A stretch of 11,699 nt of DNA, taken from NCBI GenBank assembly GCA_017521345.1, contig JAFXCU010000216.1, forward strand, positions 1-11,699. The letters are read 5' to 3'. Source of the stretch: Ruminiclostridium sp. Lineage in GTDB: Bacteria > Bacillota_A > Clostridia > Oscillospirales > Oscillospiraceae. This document shows positions 5,353 through 11,699 of the stretch, in pieces (position 1 is the first letter of the stretch; each line of letters begins with the position of its first letter). The notes beneath the pieces were generated by a model, which was not told where the DNA came from, did not search any database, and saw only the letters and a program-made list of their open reading frames with translations. The translations under genes were made by a program, and so were the position numbers.

Positions 5353-5524
5353 AGTATGATTTTATACTAGTTTTTAACAAAATGCCTTAAAAAGCATTTT
5401 GTTAGCCGCACCCATTGCGGCTTGCGGCTTTCGCCGCAAAAAACGACGTGCAATATATTTCCTGCCGCCAAGGGCGGCATGCCATTGAAGTGGCACGATA
5501 AAATGATTCAATCATTTTATCGCG
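5352..5524 (+). promoter_or_regulatory. Hairpin-packed leader of the ecf operon
   Basis: Seven inverted repeats follow one another with little space between them. In order: TAGTAT/ATACTA (5352-5369); an 11-bp AT-rich stem (5375-5385 with 5394-5404); GCCGCA/TGCGGC (5405-5421); TTGCGGC/GCCGCAA (5422-5439), followed by a run of As; TGCCGCC/GGCGGCA (5463-5479); TGCCA/TGGCA (5480-5495); and an AT-rich stem of at least 11 bp (5496-5506 with 5512-5522). The two AT-rich hairpins share AAAATG and frame the GC-rich ones. I recognise no known riboswitch or T-box. It may be a structured regulatory leader or a palindromic repeat element (MITE or REP type) inserted in the leader. Confidence 0.7.
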
Positions 5525-5573
5525 AAATGTATTATATCGGTATTTTACGACAGCCTTCTCCGGAGGGCCTCGA

Positions 5574-5627
5574 ATGAATAAAAAGGGGAATGCATATGTG
5601 GGCATCTACTGGTTGGAAAGACTATGA
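5574..5627 (+). CDS. Possible 17-codon leader peptide
   Basis: An ATG at 5574 has a strong GGAGGG site 6 nt upstream and encodes MNKKGNAYVGIYWLERL before a TGA at 5625. It overlaps the start of the methyltransferase gene in another frame. The ribosome site is better than that of the methyltransferase itself, so translation of this frame could affect initiation at 5596. There is no other evidence that it is a gene. Confidence 0.25.
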   Translation: MNKKGNAYVGIYWLERL

Positions 5628-6462
5628 ACTGCTGGACTGCGGCAGAGGTGAAAAGCTGGAGCGTTGGGGTAAATATACCCTGGTCCGTCCGGACCCTCAG
5701 GCCATCTGGAACACCCCTCGCCGTCATCCCGGCTGGAAGAAGTTTGACGCAAAGTACGCCCGTTCCAACACCGGCGGCGGCCAGTGGGTCAAGAAGGAAC
5801 TGCCCGAGCGCTGGCAGGTGAAGTACAAGGAGCTGACCCTGAACGTCAAGCCCATGAACTTCAAGCACACCGGTATCTTCCCGGAGCAGGCCGCCAACTG
5901 GGACTTCGCCATGGACCAGATCCGCAACGCCGGCCGGCCTGTGAACGTCCTGAACCTCTTTGCCTACACCGGCGCTGCCACTGTGGCCTGCGCCGCTGCG
6001 GGTGCCTCCGTCTGCCACGTAGACGCCGCCAAGGGCATGGTGTCCTGGGCAAGAGAGAACGCCAAGAGCTCCGGCCTGGAGGATGCACCCATCCGCTGGA
6101 TCGTGGACGACTGCGCCAAGTTCGTGGAGCGTGAGATCCGCCGGGGCCGCCGCTACGACGCAGTCATCATGGACCCCCCCTCCTACGGCAGAGGTCCCTC
6201 CGGCGAGATCTGGAAGCTGGAAGAAAACCTCTATCCCTTCCTGGAACTGGTGGTGGGCGTTCTGTCCGACACCCCCCTGTTCTTTATCATCAACTCCTAC
6301 ACCACCGGTCTGGCACCTTCCGTGCTGACCTACATGATGGAGACCCTGATCTCCAAGAAGTACGGCGGCCACACCGTCAGCGACGAGCTGGGCCTGCCTG
6401 CCACCGACAGCGGTCTGGTCCTGCCCTGCGGCGCAGCCGGACGCTGGACCTCCGGCCGCTGA
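5596..6462 (+). CDS. Class I SAM-dependent methyltransferase, RlmI-like
   Basis: This 288-residue protein matches the methyltransferase half of the RlmI/YccW type, whose best-known member makes 5-methylcytosine in 23S rRNA. An N-terminal part (1 to about 90) is followed by GIFPEQAANWDF (93-104), the SAM-binding motif NVLNLFAYTG (117-126), Asp143 at the end of the next strand, and the active-site motif DPPSYGRGP (193-201). RlmI proteins normally have an RNA-binding PUA domain; this one is shorter and lacks an obvious PUA domain, and no cysteine follows the DPPSYG motif in the position expected for m5C chemistry. The modified base is therefore uncertain. ATGs occur at 5590 and 5596; the second is chosen because AAGGGG lies 7 nt before it. 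It is the first gene of the operon and ends 16 nt before ecfA1. Confidence 0.85.
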   Translation: MWASTGWKDYELLDCGRGEKLERWGKYTLVRPDPQAIWNTPRRHPGWKKFDAKYARSNTGGGQWVKKELPERWQVKYKELTLNVKPMNFKHTGIFPEQAANWDFAMDQIRNAGRPVNVLNLFAYTGAATVACAAAGASVCHVDAAKGMVSWARENAKSSGLEDAPIRWIVDDCAKFVEREIRRGRRYDAVIMDPPSYGRGPSGEIWKLEENLYPFLELVVGVLSDTPLFFIINSYTTGLAPSVLTYMMETLISKKYGGHTVSDELGLPATDSGLVLPCGAAGRWTSGR

Positions 6463-6478
6463 AGACGAGGAAACAGCT

Positions 6479-7324
6479 ATGAGCGCAATTATCAAAGCAG
6501 AAAACCTGACCTTTCAATATGCAGATGAGCCCGCCGGGAATCCTCCGGTCCTCCAGAACATCGACCTGGAGATCGAGGCCGGTTCCTTCGTGGTCATCCT
6601 GGGCCACAACGGCTCGGGCAAATCCACCCTGGCCAAGCACTTCAACGCCCTGCTGACCCCCACCGAGGGCAAGCTCTGGGTGGACGGACTGGACACCTCT
6701 GACCCGGACAAGCTCCTGGAGATCCGGGGCAAGGTGGGCATGGTCTTCCAGAACCCCGACAACCAGATCGTTGCCAGCGTGGTGGAGGAGGACGTGGCCT
6801 TCGGCCCTGAGAACCTGGGCGTCCCCCCGGCTGAGATCCGGGAGCGGGTGGACCGGGCCCTGAAGATGGTGGGCATGTATGACATGCGGGAGCACTCCCC
6901 CCACCTTCTCTCCGGCGGACAGAAGCAGCGTGTGGCCATCGCCGGCATCATCGCCATGATGCCCCGGTGCATCGTCCTGGACGATGCCACCGCCATGCTG
7001 GACCCTGTGGGCCGCCGTGAGACCGTGGACACCATCAAGGAACTCAACGAAAAGTACGGCATCACCGTGGTCCTCATCACCCACCACATGGACGAGGCTG
7101 CCCAGGCCCAGCGCCTGGTGGTCATGGCCGGAGGCCGGATCATCGACGACGGCCCTCCCAAGGAGGTCTTCCAGCATGTGGATACCCTCCGGGCCGCTGG
7201 CCTGTCCGTCCCTGAGTCCGTGGCCCTGCTCTACGAGCTGCGGCAGGAGGGCTTCAATGTCCCTCTGGATGCCCTCAGCGACGAGGAATGCGCCGCTGTG
7301 CTGACCGAACTGCTCAGCAAGTGA
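6479..7324 (+). CDS. ecfA1: ECF transporter ATPase subunit EcfA1
   Basis: This 281-residue cytoplasmic ATPase is one of the two that drive energy-coupling-factor importers. With EcfA2 and EcfT it forms the shared module that works with separate S components for vitamins and metal ions. Seen in order: Walker A GHNGSGKST (42-50), Q-loop Gln91 in VFQNPDNQ, signature LSGGQ (144-148), Walker B CIVLDD (164-169), D-loop region MLDP, and H-loop His202. The catalytic glutamate that normally follows the Walker B aspartate is Asp169 here (codon GAT), which could slow hydrolysis at this site. GAGG lies 8 nt upstream of the ATG. The order ecfA1-ecfA2-ecfT-truA is the classic Firmicutes arrangement. No S-component gene lies in the window, as expected for a group II module. 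Confidence 0.95.
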   Translation: MSAIIKAENLTFQYADEPAGNPPVLQNIDLEIEAGSFVVILGHNGSGKSTLAKHFNALLTPTEGKLWVDGLDTSDPDKLLEIRGKVGMVFQNPDNQIVASVVEEDVAFGPENLGVPPAEIRERVDRALKMVGMYDMREHSPHLLSGGQKQRVAIAGIIAMMPRCIVLDDATAMLDPVGRRETVDTIKELNEKYGITVVLITHHMDEAAQAQRLVVMAGGRIIDDGPPKEVFQHVDTLRAAGLSVPESVALLYELRQEGFNVPLDALSDEECAAVLTELLSK

Positions 7325-7378
7325 CCTCCGGTTCCCGCTCGGACCCGAGAGCCTACAACGAAAAATGAGGAATGCAAC

Positions 7379-8245
7379 GTGGAACCCATTATCGAAATCA
7401 AAAACCTGACCCATATCTACAGTCCCAACACTCCCTTTGAGCAGAAGGCCCTGGACAACATCGACCTGACCATCTACCGAGGGGAGTACCTGGGCATCAT
7501 TGGCCGCACCGGCTCGGGCAAGTCTACCCTGATCCAGCATCTCAACGGCCTGATGAAGCCCTCCTCCGGACAGATCCTCTTTGAGGGCAAGGACATCTGG
7601 AGCAGCAAGGCCATGATCCATGACATCCGCTACCAGGTGGGCCTGGTCTTCCAGTACCCCGAGTACCAGCTCTTCGAGGAGACCGTCTACAAGGACATCG
7701 CCTACGGCCCCCGGAACATGAAGCTCCCCGAGGAGGAAGTGGACCGCCGGGTCCGTCAGGCCGCCAAGTTTGCCGGTCTGTCTGACGCCGTGCTGGAGCG
7801 CTCCCCCTTCGAGCTCTCCGGCGGCCAGAAGCGCCGTGTGGCCATCGCCGGCGTCATCGCTATGGAGCCTAAGGTCCTGATCCTGGACGAGCCCACCGCC
7901 GGTCTGGACCCGGCAGGCGCCGCAGAGATCCTGTCCAACATTGAGGCCTACCGCAAGGCCAACAACGCCACCATCATCTTCGTGAGCCACTCCATGGAGG
8001 ATGTGGCCCGCATCACCGACCGGCTGGTGGTCATCAGCAAGGGGACCCTGCCCTATGTGGGCACCCCCCACGAGGTCTTCTCCCACGGCGAAGACCTGGA
8101 ACAGCTGGGCCTGGCCGTCCCCGCCATGAACCGGGTCTTCTCCCGGGTCCGTGCCATGGGGGTGGACATCGACCCCGCCGTCTACACTGTGGAGCAGGCC
8201 AAGGCCGCTTTCCTGGAGGCCTTTGGCAGAAAGGGGGATGCATAA
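7379..8245 (+). CDS. ecfA2: ECF transporter ATPase subunit EcfA2
   Basis: This 288-residue protein is the second ATPase of the ECF module and pairs with EcfA1. It has Walker A GRTGSGKST (42-50), Q-loop Gln92 in VFQYPEYQ, signature LSGGQ (146-150), a normal Walker B VLILDE (166-171, with Glu171) and H-loop His204. The C-terminal tail (about 215-288) is the ECF-type extension that contacts the partner ATPase. The start is a GTG at 7379, with GAGGAA 6 nt upstream; the nearby ATGs at 7365 and 7372 are out of frame. The 54-nt gap after ecfA1 is the largest inside the operon and holds no strong terminator. The gene's TAA is followed directly by the ATG of ecfT. Confidence 0.95.
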   Translation: MEPIIEIKNLTHIYSPNTPFEQKALDNIDLTIYRGEYLGIIGRTGSGKSTLIQHLNGLMKPSSGQILFEGKDIWSSKAMIHDIRYQVGLVFQYPEYQLFEETVYKDIAYGPRNMKLPEEEVDRRVRQAAKFAGLSDAVLERSPFELSGGQKRRVAIAGVIAMEPKVLILDEPTAGLDPAGAAEILSNIEAYRKANNATIIFVSHSMEDVARITDRLVVISKGTLPYVGTPHEVFSHGEDLEQLGLAVPAMNRVFSRVRAMGVDIDPAVYTVEQAKAAFLEAFGRKGDA

Positions 8246-9052
8246 ATGGCACTGAAAGACATTACCCTGGGCCAGTACTTCCCGGGGCACTCCCTCATCC
8301 ACCGTCTGGACCCCCGGTCCAAGCTCATCTTTACGGTGCTCTTCATCGTCATCATCTTCCTGTGTAAGGACCTGGTGTCCTACGGTCTGGTGCTGGGCTG
8401 CCTGCTGGTGCTCATCGGCATCTCCAAGGTCCAGCCCAAGGTCTTTGTCAAGGGTATGAAGCCGGTGGTCTTCATCGTGATCTGTACGGCCATCCTGAAC
8501 CTGTTCTACACCGATGGCAACGTCCTGTGGAGCCTGGGCTTTCTGAAGATCACTGAGGAGGGTCTGTGGAAGGCCTTCTTCATGGTGCTTCGCATCCTGA
8601 TGCTCATCTGCTCCACCCTGCTGCTGACCTACACCACCTCCCCCATCCTCCTGACCGACGGCCTGGAGCGGCTGCTGCGCCCCCTGAAGAAGGTGGGCTT
8701 TCCCGTCCATGAGCTGTCCATGATGATGAGCATCGCCCTGCGCTTTATCCCCACCCTCATCCAGGAGACCGACAAGATCATCAACGCCCAGAAGGCCCGC
8801 GGCGCCGACTTTGACAGCGGTAACCTGATGCAGAAGGCCAAGGCTCTGATCCCCATCCTGATCCCCCTGTTCATCTCCTCCTTCCGCCGAGCCGAAGAGC
8901 TGGCGGTCGCCATGGAGTGCCGCTGCTACCACGGAGACGAGGGCCGAACCAGCCTCCGCCAGCTGACCTTCCACGGCCGTGACTGGGGCTTCCTGTTCTT
9001 TACCGTCCTGCTGCTGGCCGCCGTTTGCGTCCTGCGCCGCTTCGGCCTGTAA
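8246..9052 (+). CDS. ecfT: ECF transporter transmembrane subunit EcfT
   Basis: This 268-residue membrane protein is the scaffold that passes ATPase movement to the substrate-binding S component. Hydrophobic segments lie at about 27-40, 44-60, 72-88, 110-130, 201-213 and 247-264. Two coupling-helix motifs that dock into the ATPases are visible: ARG at 184-186, and the second at 222-230 (AMECRCYHG), which has Cys-Arg-Cys where many relatives have Ala-Arg-Gly. It starts directly after the ecfA2 stop codon, and GGGGG lies about 8 nt upstream, inside the end of ecfA2. This zero spacing fits balanced production of the module. Confidence 0.95.
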   Translation: MALKDITLGQYFPGHSLIHRLDPRSKLIFTVLFIVIIFLCKDLVSYGLVLGCLLVLIGISKVQPKVFVKGMKPVVFIVICTAILNLFYTDGNVLWSLGFLKITEEGLWKAFFMVLRILMLICSTLLLTYTTSPILLTDGLERLLRPLKKVGFPVHELSMMMSIALRFIPTLIQETDKIINAQKARGADFDSGNLMQKAKALIPILIPLFISSFRRAEELAVAMECRCYHGDEGRTSLRQLTFHGRDWGFLFFTVLLLAAVCVLRRFGL

Positions 9053-9064
9053 GGAGGGTGCCCC

Positions 9065-9841
9065 ATGCGAAACATTGCCCTGACCCTTATGTATGACGGC
9101 ACACTCTACCACGGCTGGCAGGTCCAGAAGCGGGAGGTCACCGTGGCCGAGACCCTGGAAAAGGCCCTGGCCCACATCGTGAACCACCCGGTAAAGCTGG
9201 TGGGCGCCGGTCGGACCGACGCCGGTGTCCATGCTGAGATCTATGTGGCTAACTTCCGCACCACCTCCACCATCCCCTGTGACCGGCTCCCCCTGGCGGT
9301 GAACACCCGCCTGCCCGGAGACATCGTGGTCACCAACGCTGTGGAGGTCCCCGAGGAGTTCAACGCCATCGGCAGCTGCATCAAGAAGGAATACACCTAC
9401 CGCATCTACAACTCCCGCATTCGCAACGCCTTTCTGGTGAATCGGGTGTGGTTCTACCCCAAGAAGCTGGACGAGACCGTCATGCAGCGGGCCGCCTCTC
9501 ACTTTGTGGGCACCCATGACTTCGCCTCGGTCCGCTCTGTAGGCACCGAGACCAAGACCACCGTCCGCACCGTTCACTACTTCGACATCACCCGGGACGG
9601 GGACATGATCTCCTGCCGGGTGTGCGCCGACGGGTTCCTGTACAACATGGTCCGGGCCATGGTGGGCACCTGCGTCTACGCTTCCGAGGGAAAGATCCAT
9701 CCCGATGACATCCCCGCCCTGCTGGAAGGCCGGAACCGGACCGATGCCGGTCCCACCGCTCCTCCCCAGGGCCTGTACATGACCAACCTCTGGTATCCCA
9801 TTCCCGAGGTCCCCTATCCCAAACAGAGAGGTCTGTTATGA
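9065..9841 (+). CDS. truA: tRNA pseudouridine(38-40) synthase TruA
   Basis: This 258-residue enzyme turns uridines at positions 38-40 of the tRNA anticodon arm into pseudouridine. The family signature GRTDAGVHA (49-57) contains the catalytic Asp52. Other hallmarks are the N-terminal LMYDGTLYHGWQVQ (8-21), the central KEYTYRIYN and the C-terminal FLYNMVRAMVGT. The length is typical. The start has a strong AAGGAGG 8 nt upstream, and the gene follows ecfT by 12 nt, as in many Firmicutes. Its stop overlaps the start of the next gene (ATGA at 9838), which implies translational coupling. Confidence 0.97.
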   Translation: MRNIALTLMYDGTLYHGWQVQKREVTVAETLEKALAHIVNHPVKLVGAGRTDAGVHAEIYVANFRTTSTIPCDRLPLAVNTRLPGDIVVTNAVEVPEEFNAIGSCIKKEYTYRIYNSRIRNAFLVNRVWFYPKKLDETVMQRAASHFVGTHDFASVRSVGTETKTTVRTVHYFDITRDGDMISCRVCADGFLYNMVRAMVGTCVYASEGKIHPDDIPALLEGRNRTDAGPTAPPQGLYMTNLWYPIPEVPYPKQRGLL

Positions 9842-11160
9842 GCAAACTGCAAACCTTAAAAACCACACTGACCCAAAAACAGCGAATGGGTCTGCTGGTG
9901 GTGGTTGCGGTGGTGGTCTTCGGCCTTCTGGCGGCCACGGTCTTTCATGATACTTCGGCCACCCTATTCCGCCGACTGACCTACACCCAGACCAAAGACG
10001 ACTTCCCCCACAACGCCCAGGCCAACAGCCTGTTCCTGGGTGTGGAAAACGAGCTTCTCATTAGCACCCAGACCCAGGTCCAGCTCCTCTCCCCCACCGG
10101 TGCAGCCCGGGTGAAGGAGACCGTGGACATGGATGCCCCTGCCCTGAACGCCGCCGGAAAATACACCGTGGTCTACGACGTGGGCGGCCAGCAGCTGCTG
10201 GTCCTGGGCGAGGAAAAGCTCCTGCACGAGATGGAGCTTCCCCTGGAAGAGTCCATCCTCTGCGCCACCGTCAACGAAGAGGGCTGGGTGGCGGTCACCA
10301 CCAAGGTCAGCGGCTACAAGGCTGTGGTCACCGTCTACGACCCCAGCTTCGAGTCCGTCCTGGCCATCCGCCTGTCCAGCCGTTACATCTCCGACGCCGT
10401 GGTCACCCCCGACTGCCGGGGTGTCTACCTGATCTCCCCCGGTCAGGAGGGAGGCGCTTTTGAGAACACCCTGCTGTACTACACCTTCTCCTCCCGGGAG
10501 GAACCCACCAAGGAGGTCTCCCTGGGTTCCAACGTAGTGCTGTCCATCCTGTCCGGCGATAAGTGCTGGATCCTGGGCGACGAGAGCCTTCTGATCCTGG
10601 ACTCCAGCGGCGTCATCACCAACACCTTCGATTACGAGGGCCAGTACCTGAAGATGGGCACCCTCCAGGGCAAGGATTATGCCACACTCTTCCTGTCCCG
10701 CTCGGCCTCGGGCAGCGCCGGCAATCTGATCACCGTCAACGACAACGGCGAGGAGATCGGCCGTATGCCTCTGGAAGGCCAGACTCTGGCCATGGCCGCC
10801 CAGGGCAATGACATTGCCGTGCTGACCACCAGCGACATCATCACCACCAACAAGAAGCTGGAAAAATTCCGGACTGAGCCCAACCAGCGCGGCATCCGCA
10901 ACCTGGCCGTCTATGAGGACGGCAGCGTGGCACTGGTGAGCAGCGCCTCGGTGAGCCTCTACTTCCCCTCCGGCTCCAGAGAAACCAACCCGGCCATCAT
11001 CGAGGCCCGGGAGGCCGAGAAGGCCGCCAAGGAAGAAGCCAAAAAACAGGATAAGACCCAGGCAAAGCCTGAGACCGAGACCCAGACCACACCGGAGACT
11101 CCCGCTGAAAACCAGCCGGAGACCCCGGCCCAGACCCAGGAAGCTGAGGCGGACGAATGA
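9838..11160 (+). CDS. Membrane-anchored beta-propeller-like protein (DUF5711-like)
   Basis: This 440-residue protein has a short basic N-terminus, one membrane segment (about 18-35) and a long extracellular part. Residues about 55-375 consist of repeated beta-strand units with recurring patterns such as LLSPTGAARV, VVTVYDPSFESVLAI and LLILDSSGVITNTF, as in a beta-propeller. The architecture and the position next to cvpA resemble the DUF5711 family of Clostridia, whose function is unknown. The tail from 382 is first a charged helix (EAEKAAKEEAKKQ) and then a Pro/Glu/Thr/Gln-rich linker that ends in acidic residues, perhaps crossing or lying in the cell wall. The start overlaps truA and the end overlaps cvpA, each by ATGA. 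A role at the cell surface is an inference; the family name is a recollection, not a search result. Confidence 0.75.
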   Translation: MSKLQTLKTTLTQKQRMGLLVVVAVVVFGLLAATVFHDTSATLFRRLTYTQTKDDFPHNAQANSLFLGVENELLISTQTQVQLLSPTGAARVKETVDMDAPALNAAGKYTVVYDVGGQQLLVLGEEKLLHEMELPLEESILCATVNEEGWVAVTTKVSGYKAVVTVYDPSFESVLAIRLSSRYISDAVVTPDCRGVYLISPGQEGGAFENTLLYYTFSSREEPTKEVSLGSNVVLSILSGDKCWILGDESLLILDSSGVITNTFDYEGQYLKMGTLQGKDYATLFLSRSASGSAGNLITVNDNGEEIGRMPLEGQTLAMAAQGNDIAVLTTSDIITTNKKLEKFRTEPNQRGIRNLAVYEDGSVALVSSASVSLYFPSGSRETNPAIIEAREAEKAAKEEAKKQDKTQAKPETETQTTPETPAENQPETPAQTQEAEADE

Positions 11161-11666
11161 CCCTTACCACCTCTCTTGTGCTGGACATCGTCCTGCTGGG
11201 CCTGCTGGTCTACTGGTTTATCATGGGCGTCCGCCGGGGGCTGATCCTGTCCCTGTGCGGTCTGCTGGCCGTGCTGCTGGGTCTGGTGGGGGGCTGGTAC
11301 CTGGCCGTCAGCCAGGCCCCTGCTCTGGCCGAGGAAATGCTCCCCTTCTTCACCCAGCACCTGACGGCCGAGGCGGCACTGCCCGCTGCCCAGGCCCTTC
11401 TCTTCCTGGCAGGCTTCGTGGGGCTCCAGCTGGTCTGGACCGCCCTGTGCCACATCCTGAATCTGGTGGCAAAGCTCCCCGGCCTGCACTTTCTCAACAA
11501 GACCCTGGGCGGTATCCTGGGTCTTGTGAAGGGTGTTCTCATCCTTCTGGTGGCCCGATGGGCCCTGTGTGACCTGCTGGGGTGGATCCCCGCCCAGGTG
11601 GCCGCCGAGAGCCGGATCCTGCCCTGGCTGGATATCCTGACACAGCTGCCCATTTTGACAGGATAA
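11157..11666 (+). CDS. CvpA-family membrane protein
   Basis: This 169-residue protein has four hydrophobic segments (about 7-23, 29-49, 76-98 and 115-135). Its start, LDIVLLGLLVYWFIMGVRRGLI, matches the CvpA family, in which a first helix is followed by a G-x-x-x-G-type turn (here MGVRRG). The middle motif, FLNKTLGGILGLVKGVLIL, is the family's second hallmark. CvpA proteins are linked to colicin V production in E. coli and to envelope homeostasis elsewhere; the molecular role is not settled. The ATG overlaps the upstream stop codon (ATGA), so the protein is probably made together with the DUF5711-like protein and may work with it in the membrane. It is the last gene of the visible operon. Confidence 0.85.
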   Translation: MTLTTSLVLDIVLLGLLVYWFIMGVRRGLILSLCGLLAVLLGLVGGWYLAVSQAPALAEEMLPFFTQHLTAEAALPAAQALLFLAGFVGLQLVWTALCHILNLVAKLPGLHFLNKTLGGILGLVKGVLILLVARWALCDLLGWIPAQVAAESRILPWLDILTQLPILTG

Positions 11667-11679
11667 ATGTACCCTGCCA

Positions 11680-11696
11680 TTCATACCATATTCATA
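11680..11696 (+). promoter_or_regulatory. TTCATA direct repeat at window end (possible response-regulator site)
   Basis: TTCATA occurs at 11680-11685 and again at 11691-11696, an 11-bp period with a 5-bp spacer. That is the layout of PhoB/PhoP-type response-regulator boxes, and the repeat lies in the AT-rich gap after the CvpA-family gene. Only two copies are visible and the downstream gene is outside the window. Confidence 0.3.
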
Positions 11697-11699
11697 AAA

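Noticed and set aside
5216..5595. Known riboswitch or T-box before the ecf operon
   Set aside because: I looked for the conserved cores of T-box, TPP, FMN, cobalamin and similar elements and saw none, although an ecf operon makes such an element tempting.
7325..7378. Terminator or second promoter between ecfA1 and ecfA2
   Set aside because: Only a 4-bp dyad (CTCG/CGAG) without a T-run, and no convincing -35/-10 pair; the genes most likely share one transcript.
6377..9700. 1107-codon open frame on the minus strand
   Set aside because: It runs antisense to ecfA1, ecfA2, ecfT and truA, all of which are firmly identified. High GC and biased codon use leave few stop codons on the opposite strand. 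The translation is low-complexity Gly/Asp/His/Val-rich and resembles no protein.

Overview
The window looks like a chromosomal segment from a GC-rich gut Clostridium-class bacterium (Firmicutes, probably Oscillospiraceae, near Flavonifractor, Lawsonibacter or Intestinimonas). This rests on AGGAGG-type ribosome sites, strong -35/-10 promoters, GC-rich third codon positions, a group II ECF transporter module joined to truA, a DivIVA-family protein, and a CsaB-type cell-wall enzyme. No rRNA, tRNA or CRISPR array was seen. The genus is an inference.

Positions 1 to about 1440 form an accessory, more AT-rich region. It holds the N-terminus of an unidentified minus-strand gene (1-65) and a small serine recombinase (269-865, minus). 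Each of these genes has an inverted repeat just before its start codon that contains the ribosome-binding site. The recombinase is flanked by paired AATTGAA motifs. Upstream of it, 866-1460 has no convincing gene but is rich in palindromes and short repeats, and probably records the end of a mobile element next to the chromosome.

Positions 1460 to 5300 carry three cell-envelope-type genes. A clear promoter drives a 738-residue fusion of a GT4 glycosyltransferase and a CsaB-like polysaccharide pyruvyl transferase (1532-3748). A perfect bidirectional terminator (3753-3788) separates it from two minus-strand genes, each with its own promoter: a DivIVA-like coiled-coil protein (3787-4446) and an isoprenylcysteine-methyltransferase-like membrane protein (4544-5215).

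A divergent control region (5216-5595) holds two back-to-back promoters, an 18-bp inverted repeat between them, and a roughly 235-nt leader packed with hairpins on the plus side. From it runs a tight plus-strand operon to the end of the window: an RlmI-like SAM methyltransferase, ecfA1, ecfA2, ecfT, truA, a membrane-anchored DUF5711-like protein and a CvpA-family protein. The three Ecf proteins would form the shared energising module of vitamin and micronutrient importers, while truA and the methyltransferase point to RNA modification. The last two genes overlap their upstream neighbours by ATGA, so translation is probably coupled. A TTCATA-N5-TTCATA repeat closes the window and may belong to the promoter of the next gene.
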